Source: Tenodera sinensis
Taxonomy: Eukaryota; Arthropoda; Insecta; Mantodea; Mantidae
DNA: 64,000 bases
Direction of reading: 5' to 3'
NCBI GenBank assembly: GCA_030765045.1
Contig: CM060969.1
Coordinates: 58,471,716 to 58,535,715 of the forward strand
Shown here: positions 48,835-60,230 of the stretch, piece after piece
Numbering within the stretch: the stretch's first letter is position 1
Layout: each line of letters opens with the position of its first letter
Translations under genes and position numbers: made by a program
Notes under the pieces: generated by a model
What the model was told of the DNA's origin: nothing
What the model saw: only the letters and a program-made list of their open reading frames with translations
The model's database searches: none

Positions 48835-51035
48835 ACTTGGGCGGATATTTTAATTTCAAGCTACGAAACTTAGTAAGTTGTAATGCAACAAACAAAAAAG
48901 ACAACATAGGACAAGTTGAACCATTTGGCCCTCGCTGGCGACATGTGAAATTAAGAGAATTACTCGGCGCTAACTGTACCGAAGGATCTGAGAAAATACT
49001 GTGCGTTCGTTTTTTGGACAGGCCACGGATCGCATTATATTATACTGCTAGCAAACGTTAAAGGCATGTGAACACTGGCCAGCGTTCAAACGGAGCGCTG
49101 TTGCCAAGTGTAGTGCGTGTACCGGCAGAGGTTCTGTACATAAGAGCTCGTGAGATGCATGTACCACATTCGGCAGCGCTGGTAGGAGGGGCAAGCTTAG
49201 GATTCGCTGGAGTCTGCAGTACGACCCGTCCCCATATGCCTTTAACTTTTGCGAAGATTATAGAGCTTGTGGGTTGTGCATTTGTATGCTAAATTTGAAT
49301 TTAATTTGTTTTATCTGATAGAAACAAGATCATTTATTTAGAGCTATAAGGAAATTATGTACAACCAAATTGGTACACCCACTTCCATTAATGCCGTCCC
49401 CGCAGCTTCGGGAGGCACTCTACTGACCTTCACAGGTAGCATACGCACAGCTAGGCGGTGGTGTTTGTATCTGTTTATCTTTTTACGCATGCAGTGGCGT
49501 CGTTTAGTTTAGTGGCAGATTTGCTTACAATATATCTACAATTCTTCCCTGATGCACCTGGGTAATATTTGCATAAATCGGGTCATCTACACTTAGACGA
49601 CATTGAGACTGAAATTTCTTTTTCAATTTTATCTATGTTCACTTGAAAATTGACACATTTGATATGAATAAATAAAGAAGTGAATGCAGAATCAATGCGC
49701 TTGCTCAAATACTGTTATTTGAAAAAAACGTTTTGTTAGCGAAAAAATGCATTTTTTAAACTACTTTCACATTTTTCAGAGATGCTAGTGGTATTTTCTC
49801 ATTCATAAGTAAACTAAAAATTAACTTAAAATTACTTGCTGAAGTTGACATTATTACTTGCAGAGAAATATGTTTTTGTTTTCATGAAGTTGTTAGTGTT
49901 AAAACTTATTTTCCTTTCAGCATAAATTATTTTCTGTGAACCGATGAATAAGACATCAAATTCATATTTGAATTTTTGGATGACACGTAGATGTAAATTT
50001 ACATACAATTCAGAGCAAAGCCGTAATGTAAGGAATAAATTTCATAAAAATGCAAAACTGTGGTTAAACTGAAGTGCATGGGTGACTTAGCCTTGTCGCT
50101 GGACTTTTAAAAATAGCGGGTGGGCAAAACTGCTTGACCAAAAGATTCAAATGTGTCTACAGAATATGTATATAATATAATTAAAAAACAGAAAATGTCA
50201 TTTTGATGTAAAAATGTAGTCCTCAGGTGTCTAACATACACCACTGCTCGGTCGAACAACAAAGGCAGAAAGCCACACACGCACACGCACACGCGCACAT
50301 ACACACCTCTCCCTACTACGTATGGCTGAGAAGGTTGGTAAAATGCCCCATGAAGCAATAAGGACGGCGTATATGGAACTCAGGGTACAACCCAATTGGT
50401 ACTTTGTTCTTATTTTATTGAATTTACTTTTAAAACTACTGTAATTTACACATGAGTTGAAACACCCAAGCCGGAGCTGCAAAGTTGAACGTAATCTCTG
50501 GAGGACACTTTCTGTGGAGTTCACTGTTGAGCCACGTACTGCGTAGTGCAACGTCAATCGAATAGTGAAAGCAGAGGCAAATAATGAGTAGCAAAAAGTG
50601 GAGTATTGCAAGGCCAGTGGCGCAAAAAATTGTCTGCTCAGGGAGAAAAACAAATGAATGTCTCGACATATTACACAATGCTGTACTACTTTCTCAACTA
50701 TGGCAGTATAAACGGAGCCTTAAAACGTGCAACATCAGGCCATCATCCCAAACCTTAGCTAATGAGTGGAGCTCCCAGACCTGAGACGGTTTCCTTGTTG
50801 GAATAAGATACTGCAGGTGCTGGATTCCATAGTGATGTAAGGGGAGTAATAGACCTTGCTAAGAGCAGGTAAGGGAATCACGGCACCAAGGGGGAATTCC
50901 CCAGTATGAAACATCGATTTGTTTTCTTCCACAGTAGCGGGTGGACAAGAAAGTGCAATGTATTACTGCAAAGTAATAGACTAGATATTAATCTTACGAC
51001 GTTGTTGCTATGACTATCAGTTGTATCTTTTCTGG
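48835..51035. other. Long unassigned stretch
   Basis: Overlapping frames on the minus strand near 50231-50678 and plus-strand frames near 48837-49292 carry no recognised motif and contain simple-sequence CGCACACGCAC-type stretches. No host gene is supported. Confidence 0.45.
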
Positions 51036-51037
51036 AG

Positions 51038-51038
<1 letters not shown>

Positions 51039-51081
<43 letters not shown>

Positions 51082-51090
51082 TCTTTCTCT
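51039..51090. repeat. (CT)n tract
   Basis: About 18 CT units then CTTT-type units. Confidence 0.9.
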
Positions 51091-51339
51091 TTTATTGCTC
51101 CTCTCTGTTAGCAGATTATTGAGCTGGTAGAAAGGAATGAACTTCATACGTTCTTTGAGATGACAAAGTTGATAGCAGAAAACCGATTAAATTCGTTGTT
51201 TCAGTTATTGATACCCAAAAGAAAGAAATGAATAAATGTGATATTGGTTGCATAGAAGTTACTGTACAGTTAGTCGTATACCCAGGCAGACTATCCATCG
51301 AGTATTTCGCTGTTCGTATTTTAATATTTATTCTTTTTT

Positions 51340-51645
51340 TGGAGGACCCGGGTTCGATCCCGGTACCGGCATGGGATTTTTCCCCCGCTGGGAGGTCTGC
51401 TACGGGGTGTACTCAGCCTCATAGGACCTTAAGGTCCTAACGAGGGGCCAATTGATGGGCCAACCTGATAGAAAGGTAGCTCCCTAAAAGGTGAAGTAGT
51501 CGCAATACGATCGGGGGAGTCGGCGTGTTGACCCCATCCACTACCAACCTGCACTCCTCCGTGGCCTTGGCTGCGGCTGGAGGACGCAGCGGCCGGGCGA
51601 TGAGGGTAACCTCTACAAAGGGGAGACGCCCTAGGGATTATTATT
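51340..51645 (+). mobile_element. GC-rich tRNA-type SINE, family D, copy 1 (plus)
   Basis: Starts with a B box (GGGTTCGATCCCGGTACC), then CCGCTGGGAGGTCTG, GGGGTGTACTCAGCCTC, GAGGGGCCAATTGATGGGCC and, at the end, CGGCCGGGCG and GCCCTAGGGATTATTATTA. The order is repeated at 51958-52240 (minus) and 52965-53230 (plus). Confidence 0.8.
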
Positions 51646-51957
51646 AGTATGTACATTGTTACCTTCGTAACATAGCAAAATGTTTAATGGTGCTTTTGTT
51701 ATTCTTTTGTTATTAAAGTATCCACAGATACCGTTCCCAGTAACGAATTGCAATAAAGTAACAATAATAATAAATAGTAATAATAATAATAATTAATTAA
51801 TTAAATAATAATGTGTTATTATACTAGGATTGGTTTATTTAGAGACAACAACATGCGTAATGTATGCGGTGGCAGCAGAAATGAAGAATTTAATTAAAAC
51901 ATTCCGGTTGTTAGATTATGAAGTTTTGATTGTTAAATGTTAAATCTACTAAATAAA

Positions 51958-52240
51958 AAACAACCCCTAACGCAAGAGCCCTTCGCGGGCCAAGGCTTAC
52001 CGTCCGGCATCTGCCTCCCCCACTTCTGCCAACTATTGGCGTCATGTGTGCGTTGCAGAACATGGTCAGCGCCCTGAACCTTCCCGACCTGTGGCCGCCA
52101 ATTCTTTATCAAGTAGTTCCTCAGTTGCCCCTCCGGAATCTAACGAGACTGAGTGCACCCGGTGCCAGACCTCCCAGCGGGGAAAAATACCCTCGCAGGT
52201 ACCGGGGTACCACTGCGCTGCTGAGGCGGTCTGTTAAATC
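51958..52240 (-). mobile_element. SINE family D, copy 2 (minus)
   Basis: Minus-strand order: CAGACCGCCTCAGCAGCGCA, CCCCGCTGGGAGGTCTGG, GGTGCACTCAGTCTCGTTAG, AAGCCTTGGCCCGCGAAGGG and GTTAGGGGTTG. Its 5' part is the most complete of the three copies. Confidence 0.8.
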
Positions 52241-52538
52241 CACTAGGCGGTTTAATTCCACTTGTGGATGATCTTTAGAAAGTCAATGAATGCTGTAAAA
52301 TAAATAATAAAATAAGTGTGCTTCTCAATGAAAACAACACCCTAACAATTAACATCGTCACTACTAAAGTGGATTGAGATTTTAAGCGCTGTGCGTTCAG
52401 TCGGTCAAAGTCTTCTCACAAATAGAATACGGCAAAATATCCGTACACTAATCAATTAGCTTTAGAGGCGCAACTGAAAATGGAAAAAAAGTTGATCTTT
52501 CGTCGTAAAGGTATTATGTTTAGTATTACATATATTGT

Positions 52539-52541
<3 letters not shown>

Positions 52542-52602
<61 letters not shown>
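52542..52602. repeat. (AT)n microsatellite
   Basis: About 30 AT units without interruption. Confidence 0.95.
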
Positions 52603-52605
<3 letters not shown>

Positions 52606-52794
52606 ATACCCTGTCCTTCAGTACCACATTCCATGTCCCTCAACCTTCCTCCGCTGCTAATGGCTTGAACAAAATAGAGAGGGCCCTCTCAATGTACGTA
52701 CTCTTAGCAAAGGGATCTGCGGTTGTCAAGACGCCCAATTACTGTTGTACATTCAGAGTATCTAAAAGGCAGTGAGATGAGGATTACTATGCAA

Positions 52795-52796
<2 letters not shown>

Positions 52797-52847
<51 letters not shown>
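52797..52847. repeat. (GA)n microsatellite
   Basis: About 25 GA units. Confidence 0.95.
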
Positions 52848-52850
<3 letters not shown>

Positions 52851-52964
52851 TTAACCAAGGTCTCCTTTACATTGAACATTTTTCTTAAATTATTTTTATT
52901 TACTCAATTTTTTGGCTAAAATGAATGAACTATCTTACCCAGCAAGTAAATTTTAGGACTAGCC

Positions 52965-53230
52965 TATGACGTGGAGATTTTTTCCCCTGCTGGGAGGTCT
53001 CACACGGGGTGCACTCAGCCACATTAGGTCTCTGAGGGGCCAGTTGAGGGGCCATATGATAAAGAAGTAGCGACCCCAGGTCGCAAAGGCCGCACAACCG
53101 GCCGGAAGGGCTCGGAGTGCTGACCACGTCCCACCATCCAATTCTACACCTGTAGTGGGCAGAGGTGGGGAACCAGTGGCCGGGCGGTAAGCCTTGGCCC
53201 ATGAAGGGCTGTTGCACTAGGGGTTATTAT
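52965..53230 (+). mobile_element. SINE family D, copy 3 (plus), 5'-truncated
   Basis: It begins at CCCCTGCTGGGAGGTCTCAC without the tRNA-like head and runs through GAGGGGCCAGTTGAGGGGCC to AAGCCTTGGCCCATGAAGG and GCACTAGGGGTTATTATTTT. It abuts an R0.9 fragment. Confidence 0.8.
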
Positions 53231-53234
53231 TTTT

Positions 53235-53390
53235 AGCCTTCATTCTTAAACCATATACAGGTATAATCTTGTATTTATAACTGATAAACCGTAAGAGACA
53301 GACCAAAACTTACCGCCGAAAAAGTGTAGTTCTGTTAAGCCGTATAATTTATTTGAAATAAACATTTTGTGTGTCAGCCATTTTTGGCAT
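53235..53390 (+). repeat. R0.9 interior fragment, copy H
   Basis: AACTGATAAACCGTAAGAGA, CAGACCAAAACTTACC and AAAGTGTAG match the middle of the family just beyond SINE D copy 3. Confidence 0.5.
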
Positions 53391-53508
53391 ATGTATGTTG
53401 ATATGGACTTGAATTATTCAATGTTTTTGACCTTTTAGGACATACTCTCGCGATGTGGAAAGAATGCAAAATTTTAAGGCCTGCTTATAAGCATTTGTTT
53501 TGGTTGTA

Positions 53509-56500
53509 GAGCAATTCCGCGTGTGACTAACTCACATTTACACTACATTTTCTTCTTAAAATGTCTGTCTAATGGTCAATATAGGTGTAAAAATTTTATT
53601 TTACCGACATACGATGACAGAGAATACATTGGCGGTTATGATAGGAAATATAAAAACCTTAAAAAGTGATCCTCAGTGAGCCTCAGCACTTATATGAAAC
53701 AATTATTTAATCATGAGTGCTATACTTTTCGTGACTGACATTTTTGTCAACTGCAGTTCCAACTTCAAACGTTTGTCCTCCGTTTTCTCTGAAAGTTTTC
53801 TTATTTGATTTGTTCTGAAAAATCACTTGAGAGAGGAACTTCTAAGCTTTCAAATGACCTGAAAAAAGGTTTGGCATGTTATTCTCATCTGGAGATATTT
53901 GTTCAAAAGGTCAGTGTGACTAACTGACATGAGTTTGTGACTAACTGACACTTGCGAATATTGTAATACTTTGTCTTTGTTTTACATGGTATAACATATG
54001 GTAAATCATAGTGATACGTATTATATGTTACATACATGTAATACACACAGGTGTGCAATTGTATTTATCGTTTGAAAATAATCATATCCTTTGGAGAAGC
54101 ATTAAAGTCATGCAACATAAACAAAATAAACAGATGTTGACAGCTCTCATTTCTTATCACAGTTACATCATTGCAAGTATAAAAAGCTGACTCAAAACCA
54201 TAACAAAGACGACATATGAGAGCACACAGCACACAACACATACCTTAGTTACTTGATTGGACTCATGGTGTAGGAACGCTAAATGCAGTAGTCTCGTAGT
54301 ACACGCGCATATCACTACACTGTTTTTATTTCCGAAAGTTGTGCATCATTCTGACACTTTCCGCACATGAAAGAAAAGCATATTCCACAATATTTAAACC
54401 TAATACTTTCACATAATGAACCCGCTGAGTGGACGGCATACGTGAAATACGTTCAAATCTTTTGTCAAGAAATTCTTTTGCTTTTTCAATTTCAGGCAGA
54501 GAAACTTCAAGAACACATATTTTGGTTTTCTTTCTAACAGTATTAACAAATTCTTCAGCTCTCTGAATTCTGCTTCCTGCTTTCTCAGCTGTCCATGCCA
54601 TCCTCTTCACTTGTCCTCCAATCACATCTACTGCCCCCTTTCCGTGATAGGATTCGAAGAAGTGGCATTCAATATGGATTCCAAATACTTCGGAAAGATA
54701 TGTCACATGGCTCAATGTGTATTTCTGCTTAAAAGCAGCTCCAACAGAAAACAGTTTCACAAGTTCAAGATTCGGAACAATATCCAATAGTTCCGAAAAT
54801 ATATTCCTTAAGCAAATATCAACTGCATATTTGTCATGCGATACATAATCAGACACCAAAGCAAAAGATTGTTTCTGAATTTCACCAATATCTTCTTTCT
54901 TATACCAGGCAACAGCAGTAAATATTGAGATCTGTGTGTTGTTCCAGTGGGCAGCTTGAATTTAATTTTGCCCCTTGCATATGTAGTTCTCAAAGAAGTC
55001 GATCTGTATCACAGCTTCACTAATTGCAACTTTTTCCCGAGCCTTCTTAAAGGCCTCGGATTGCTGTCTTTTTACATAAACGTGACTTAGGAAACGCGGC
55101 AGGCAATTGGTCAGTTCTTCAATGCAGTCTTTTACAGACCCATTTTTAACTTCTATTTCCATTCTTCCATTACGTGAACTCCACAGCTTCCATTCGCATG
55201 GAGAATTAGCAAGTTTATCCGAAATGTCTGCTCCACTCAATCCCGGGCACTTGGAGCATCCTCCCTGCATACATTCACTCGATTTCTGATCATAAACCAC
55301 TTGTGCTATGAACTTATGAAATTCAGTCTCAGTGAGTACGTGATTTTTACACAATGCTTTGAGAAGAAACTTCGTATTTTCATGTATAATGCATTTGCAC
55401 ACATTATGTGGGATCTGACTTTGAAGACGCACGTGAGCAGGGCGTAATTCAGCGAATTTTGACAACCCCACGGACATTTCTACTCGGTCTTGTAGAAAGA
55501 GTGCATGTGCTTCTTTTAATGTTACCACTAGATACCTAATGCGAACTTCTTTTGTTTCTCCCTGAACATGGATTTCAATATCATCTCATCCAGGAGCTTG
55601 GTAAGATATTGAATCATCCTGATAGAACTTGATGATTGCACTTTTAAGTTCCTCTGATAGTTGTTTTCCTGATACCGGGAGAGAATGCTTTGGTTTTACA
55701 ACATGTAATCCCTCTTCAACTGCTAATTTACGAATCATTTCTTTTCTTTTACGTGGAGATTGCGGCAATGCTTCCTCAAAATGTTTTCTACACTTTCCGA
55801 ATACCGTTTGCTTTTGAAAGCGGTTGATGTTGATGGAGTATCCTTATCAATCCCTTCTTGATCTCTTATCTTCTGTCTTGCCCGCTGTGCTTGCTTATAT
55901 CTCCTATATTCAGCTTTGAGGTGTTCTCTTCCTTGTTTTGTTTGTTTCAGTATTTCTCTTCCTTTCCTCATAGTCACTTTTATTTTTTCCTTTCATTGTG
56001 CATAACTGCCTTGCTCCTTCAGACATTGTTTGTATTCACGTTGTCTTTGGGCTGTTGTTTTAGCCATGGAGTCAGAAACAGACTGATACGTCTATCCTGA
56101 CTGAAGTCTCAGAAGGAACTGTACGCGTATGACGACCACAAGGCGCTAGCACTAATTGTCCGTTAGTCACGTGTTTTGTGGGAAAACTAATGACTATAAA
56201 GGAAAACTTTCTCATACTTTTTCATTTGTTATATTGTAATGACGCAGAATCAAAAAGGATATTTATTTCAGTCTATTACTTTTCCCTCCAGAGGACTTTA
56301 TCCTTATTTACCGTGACTGACATTGACACAGTAATAATTAAAGAGGCTCTAAGGATTATTTATAAATGTCGAAAATTATTAGCCATATACACGTTTCGAA
56401 GACTAAGAGTCATTGTGTGATGCACAGAACAAAAAAATTAAAACAGTTGTACATAGCTCCTGAAATATTGATATGAAAATCGCTGTTATTCACGCTTATT

Positions 56501-56679
56501 TTTGGTGTTTTGGAAATATATGGGTAAGAAGTGAAATTTGAACACATATTCACTTTAAAAACATTTATTTTTCACTTCATAAGATACTTTGGAGTATCTA
56601 GCATCATCTTTCCTCAGTAAAAAGTGAAACATTAATTTCAAATGTTAACACTCGGTATGACATATTCGCGGAATTGCTC
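53509..56679 (-). mobile_element. Complete-bordered DNA transposon, 3.17 kb (Sola-like?)
   Basis: GAGCAATTCCGCG at 53509-53521 is the exact reverse complement of 56667-56679. Both ends are flanked by TGTA (53505-53508, 56680-56683), a 4-bp target duplication. Subterminal copies of GTGACTAACTGACA or close variants lie at 53523, 53916 and 53937, with an inverted variant at 56157-56170. The interior holds one long decayed transposase frame on the minus strand with no introns apparent. A 4-bp duplication and GAG-starting ends recall what I remember of the Sola superfamily, but the superfamily assignment is tentative. Confidence 0.85.
54326..56067 (-). pseudogene. DDE/D-type transposase pseudogene
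   Basis: The frame starts MAKTTAQRQREYKQ (ATG at 56067-56065), followed by a basic region (EYRRYKQAQRARQK). After frame changes come LPQSPRKRKEMIRKLAVEEG, a CMQGGCSKCPG cysteine motif, IQIDFFENYICKG, IQAAHWNNTQISIFTAVAW, VSDYVSHDKYAV, LFSVGAAFKQKY and CHFFESYHGKGAVD.IGG. Related proteins of many animals have D in DF.ENY and FSDG and the HGKGA.DG.GG..KR motif. Here FSDG reads FSVG, losing a putative catalytic D. Stops at 55588-55586 (TGA) and 54964-54962 (TAA) interrupt an otherwise shared frame; at least one frameshift lies near 55815 and another near 55990. Confidence 0.8.
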
Positions 56680-56683
56680 TGTA

Positions 56684-56929
56684 TCTATGTACATATATCG
56701 AAATGTGTGCTTCTGTAGTGAAATTATTTCTGCAAACGTTTCATTATGAAGTACGGAGATACATAGATGGAAAAATTATGTTTGTTAGTAATAGTTTGTC
56801 AGCATGAATGAATGAAACAAAGTTTATGGGTTGTGTGTGTAGCTGTTTAGATGCAAGTAGCACGTTGACTCAATGAAAACTTGAAGATGGGAACTTAGTG
56901 CCTCGACCGAAAGACGATTTTTTGGGTTT
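56684..56929. other. Unassigned AT-rich DNA
   Basis: Short stretch between the transposon and the GC-rich repeats; nothing recognised. Confidence 0.4.
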
Positions 56930-57240
56930 ATGCACCTGACGTGGCACCCCCCGGGAGGATGGATCCGAATGGTGGCCGGAATGTTGCCACGACAGCAGAG
57001 GGCAGGGACCCTATATTTTCCCAGTTAGAAGCATTCTACCGGAGGCCGGCTCAGCCCTGTCCCTCTCCCACTCCTTGGCTGTGTGGAGCATGACTTGGAA
57101 ACCAGTAGGCTCCCCTTCCAATCAGAGAGACGAGGTTTCCAGAGCGCATTTGCTCCTCCAGCCGTGCTACTGCTGCAATACTCGCCTACGCTTCCAACCC
57201 TGAAAGAAACCTAACGGGTTGAAGGGTGAAATGAAATGAT
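56930..57240. repeat. GC-rich repeat-like block
   Basis: Sharp-edged GC-rich segment (CACCCCCCGGGAGGATGG to AACCTAACGGGTTGAAGGG) directly next to a SINE. Probably another short retroposon; no second copy in the window. Confidence 0.35.
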
Positions 57241-57244
57241 CAAT

Positions 57245-57425
57245 GTAACGAAATGGAGGGACAGGAATTTCGGAGGATATGGAAATCCTTTCCAGTATTC
57301 GCCTGGCGACCCGGGGAAATTTGCGAAAAAAACCAGTTGGTCAGAAAGGTCGGGCTCGGGGATAGAACCCGCAACCTTCCGAATGGGGATCATAGACGTT
57401 ACCGCCTGAGCCATCCCGCTCGGTA
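57245..57425 (-). mobile_element. tRNA-derived SINE, family C, copy 2 (minus)
   Basis: Minus strand: CCGAGCGGGATGGCTCAGGC (A box), AGGTTGCGGGTTCTATCCCC (B box), then CCTTTCTGACCAACTGG and CCCCGGGTCGCCAGGCGAAT, ending with TCCTGTCCCTCCATTTCG. It pairs with 11941-12130. Confidence 0.7.
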
Positions 57426-57429
57426 AGTA

Positions 57430-58224
57430 GCACGTTACTTTCTTAGGATAGAATTTATAATGAAATGAAACCAGACTACGACCTAGTCTCGAACTGATTT
57501 CAGAGTTAAATCGAAGCCAGTAGCTGCTTAAACTCGATCGCTTGAAACATGATCCTTGGGGGCTGGAGGGGAAGTCGGCAGCATACTTAATTTCCCTTTA
57601 TTAAATTGTGTGGTTGAGTCCCCCATAATAACGAACGGAATTTCATTCCAATCATCTGGTCACAATGTTGAACAGCAAATAAACACTGGGTAAGAGATAA
57701 GTTGGAGGTCAATTGAATCAGAGGGCGGATTCGCCTCGAGCGAAAGCTGGGATAATATCAGTTTAATGCCAACAGGGCTCAAAGCTAGGAAAGGCAGCAC
57801 TGTATTTACACAGCAGTATTTACACAAGTGGGGAGCGACCGCCCGCACCACGAGACACAGAATATCGTGTCACACGTAAACCTTACCTAGTTACAACATC
57901 CAGCAAATTAACACTCAATGAAATACACTGAATATTTCATGTCTTGAAACATAATTAGTTTTCACCAATATATGTTTGGTTCTTTATAATGCAATTTCAC
58001 AGATGGGTTTACAATAAATTAAAAATAAATATATATTGATAATACCAGCAGTTTTAAATGGAAACAAATTCGAAAGACGATGCAGATAGCAGTCGACCTC
58101 CCATTTCGTCTGCTTGAGTTGTTTGCTTTATGGTGCTTATCTTATCGTATCGAAATTCGTCCACTACAAAATGCCCAAGTTTTATACAATAATCTTTCAG
58201 AACTAGCTATCCTAGGCCATTGTT
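57430..58224. other. Unassigned DNA
   Basis: No recognised gene. The 63-codon minus frame near 57660-57851 has no motif. Confidence 0.45.
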
Positions 58225-58499
58225 GGTGTTATGTTACCCCAAGGCTCAGTATTCTGTACCCTACTTTTCTTATTTTTGTTGATGATATAACTGTAAATAT
58301 TAAATGCCAGATGCGATTGTTTGCAGACGATTCTATTATCTTAGAATATAAAATTAGAAATATTATAGACGGATCCGCGCTTCATGGCGATTTAAATGAA
58401 ATAAGTAATTGGGCTGATACAAATAAAATGACAATTAATGCTAAGAAAAGTAAGTCCTTTGCATTTAGCAGATTTAAGGAGGAAATTCTTCATAACTAA
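58225..58499 (+). pseudogene. LINE reverse transcriptase fragment (FADD box)
   Basis: VTPRLSILYPTFLIFVDDIT corresponds to the GVPQGSVLGP..F..YINDI block, followed by MRLFADDSIIL with the reverse transcriptase catalytic FADD. Then LHGDLNEISNWADTNKMTIN and AKKSKSFAFSRF match the thumb-side DL..I..W....M.IN..KSK...F.R. The first block is degraded (PQGS to PRLS), and the frame ends where about 540 bp of unrelated DNA intervene. The type fits jockey/CR1-like non-LTR elements. Confidence 0.8.
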
Positions 58500-59039
58500 A
58501 GGCCGGAGACGTGTGCGTTTTTCCACAGGTGCAGTGCAGATGGACTTCACTGTTATGGCTCACGCATGTAAACAACTGCAGGTAGGTATAGCCTGACCAT
58601 GAAAGAACACTATCACTTCACGTGAGCAGTTCGCTGCGAGAAGAAACAAAACAGTCGCGCTATACTACACCTTGACCTTCCGACTACAAACACTTGCAAA
58701 GCAATACTTCACTAGTTCTCAGATTACTACGTTACGTGTTTTCGACTCTTGCCTCTACAGTGGCAGTTTACACATTTGATGGCCGTGCTATACTTCTGAC
58801 TTCATTCTTACTTTGCGTCCACCTAACCTGTATCGCATGCGAGCGCACATCTCTCCGGCCTTTATTCATAACTATTGCATGGGCGGAGAACAGACAATTT
58901 GGCAGTGGACCTAGCGAGTAACGCTGGTAAATTCATCTAGGAAACCGTGAAAAACATTACTTTTGTTAACGAGGTTACTGAAAAATTGGAGCGCAAAGTC
59001 CAGGGAAACTCTCTACAAGTGTAGTGCGGGTGATTATGA
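58500..59039. other. DNA separating two parts of a LINE
   Basis: It interrupts the LINE between the reverse transcriptase core and the C-terminal domain. No coding motif was seen. It may be a later insertion, or a deletion may have removed part of the LINE here. Confidence 0.4.
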
Positions 59040-59373
59040 AATATGAAGCATGTTGGAACCTATTTAGAATTAGTCAAAATGCGTTTGTTAGAAAAGTATC
59101 AGAAGGGCTATGAAATTCATAAAAAGGGTTAAATATTTTAGGCCCAAGAGGAGAAGAGACCAAATGGGAGCCTCTAAAAGTCCGGCGCCAGAGGCACAGG
59201 TTTAAATGCATGGATGGACTTAGTGAAAAGTTGGACAGTCCAACATATTATTTAAAATTAAGGGTAGAAGGAACAGAACCGAGGTACAAAAGTTCTCCTT
59301 TGTTAATAGAATCATTGAGGAATGGAATGAATTGCCTGTAGCAGCCTCTGTCCAAGAGGAAATATTTAAATAG
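59040..59373 (+). pseudogene. LINE ORF2 C-terminal fragment
   Basis: Fragments in alternating frames: RAMKFIKRVKY, CMDGLSEKLDSPTYY, then EVQKFSFVNRIIEEWNELPV ending in QEEIFK and a stop. The LIEVFKYM.GLS...FSFVNRII..WN.LP pattern is the C-terminus of jockey/CR1-like reverse transcriptases. It probably continues the element at 58225-58499. The 3' region runs to an AAT microsatellite at 59572. Confidence 0.7.
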
Positions 59374-59570
59374 AGTAAATGATGGATAATTTGTTATAAC
59401 AATTACCTAGGTATATGTTTGGCATTTCAGAAACTGATAGGGAATACTAGTGCTAAATTTATTGGTTATGGTTATACAGAGAGGATAGGTAATCAATGAA
59501 TGTAAATTTGTAAAGCAACTAACGATTTAAAAAACTAGCTATTATATTATAAAGCCATAAGCTTGGTAAC

Positions 59571-59946
<376 letters not shown>

Positions 59947-59985
<39 letters not shown>
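59947..59985. repeat. (TGA)13 tract, LINE 3' tail
   Basis: Thirteen TGA units begin with the stop codon of the LINE fragment. This is typical of non-LTR elements ending in short tandem repeats. Confidence 0.9.
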
Positions 59986-59986
<1 letters not shown>

Positions 59987-60230
59987 CTGGTAGACGGAAC
60001 TGTTTTATTCATATTAATGTTTTGTTATTGCTCATTGTATTAGTACTCTTTATGCAATTACTTTTTGTAATCTTAACTGTACATGTAACTCTGCTACCGG
60101 ATAACAACCATTTGTATTATATACATACATCTCAGTTTATTTTATAGTGATATTCCTATTCTGCAAATGCAAAGGCAGTAACTCGATATACATAAATAAG
60201 AGCGGGACTTGTGAATTCGTGTATGATAAG

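Noticed and set aside
50231..50678. Overlapping minus-strand frames of 80-140 codons
   Set aside because: Mutually overlapping, include simple-sequence CGCACAC stretches, and show no recognised domain.
54962..55528. Separate host gene of 188 codons
   Set aside because: It shares frame with the neighbouring segments across single nonsense codons and lies between transposon inverted ends, so it is part of one transposase pseudogene.
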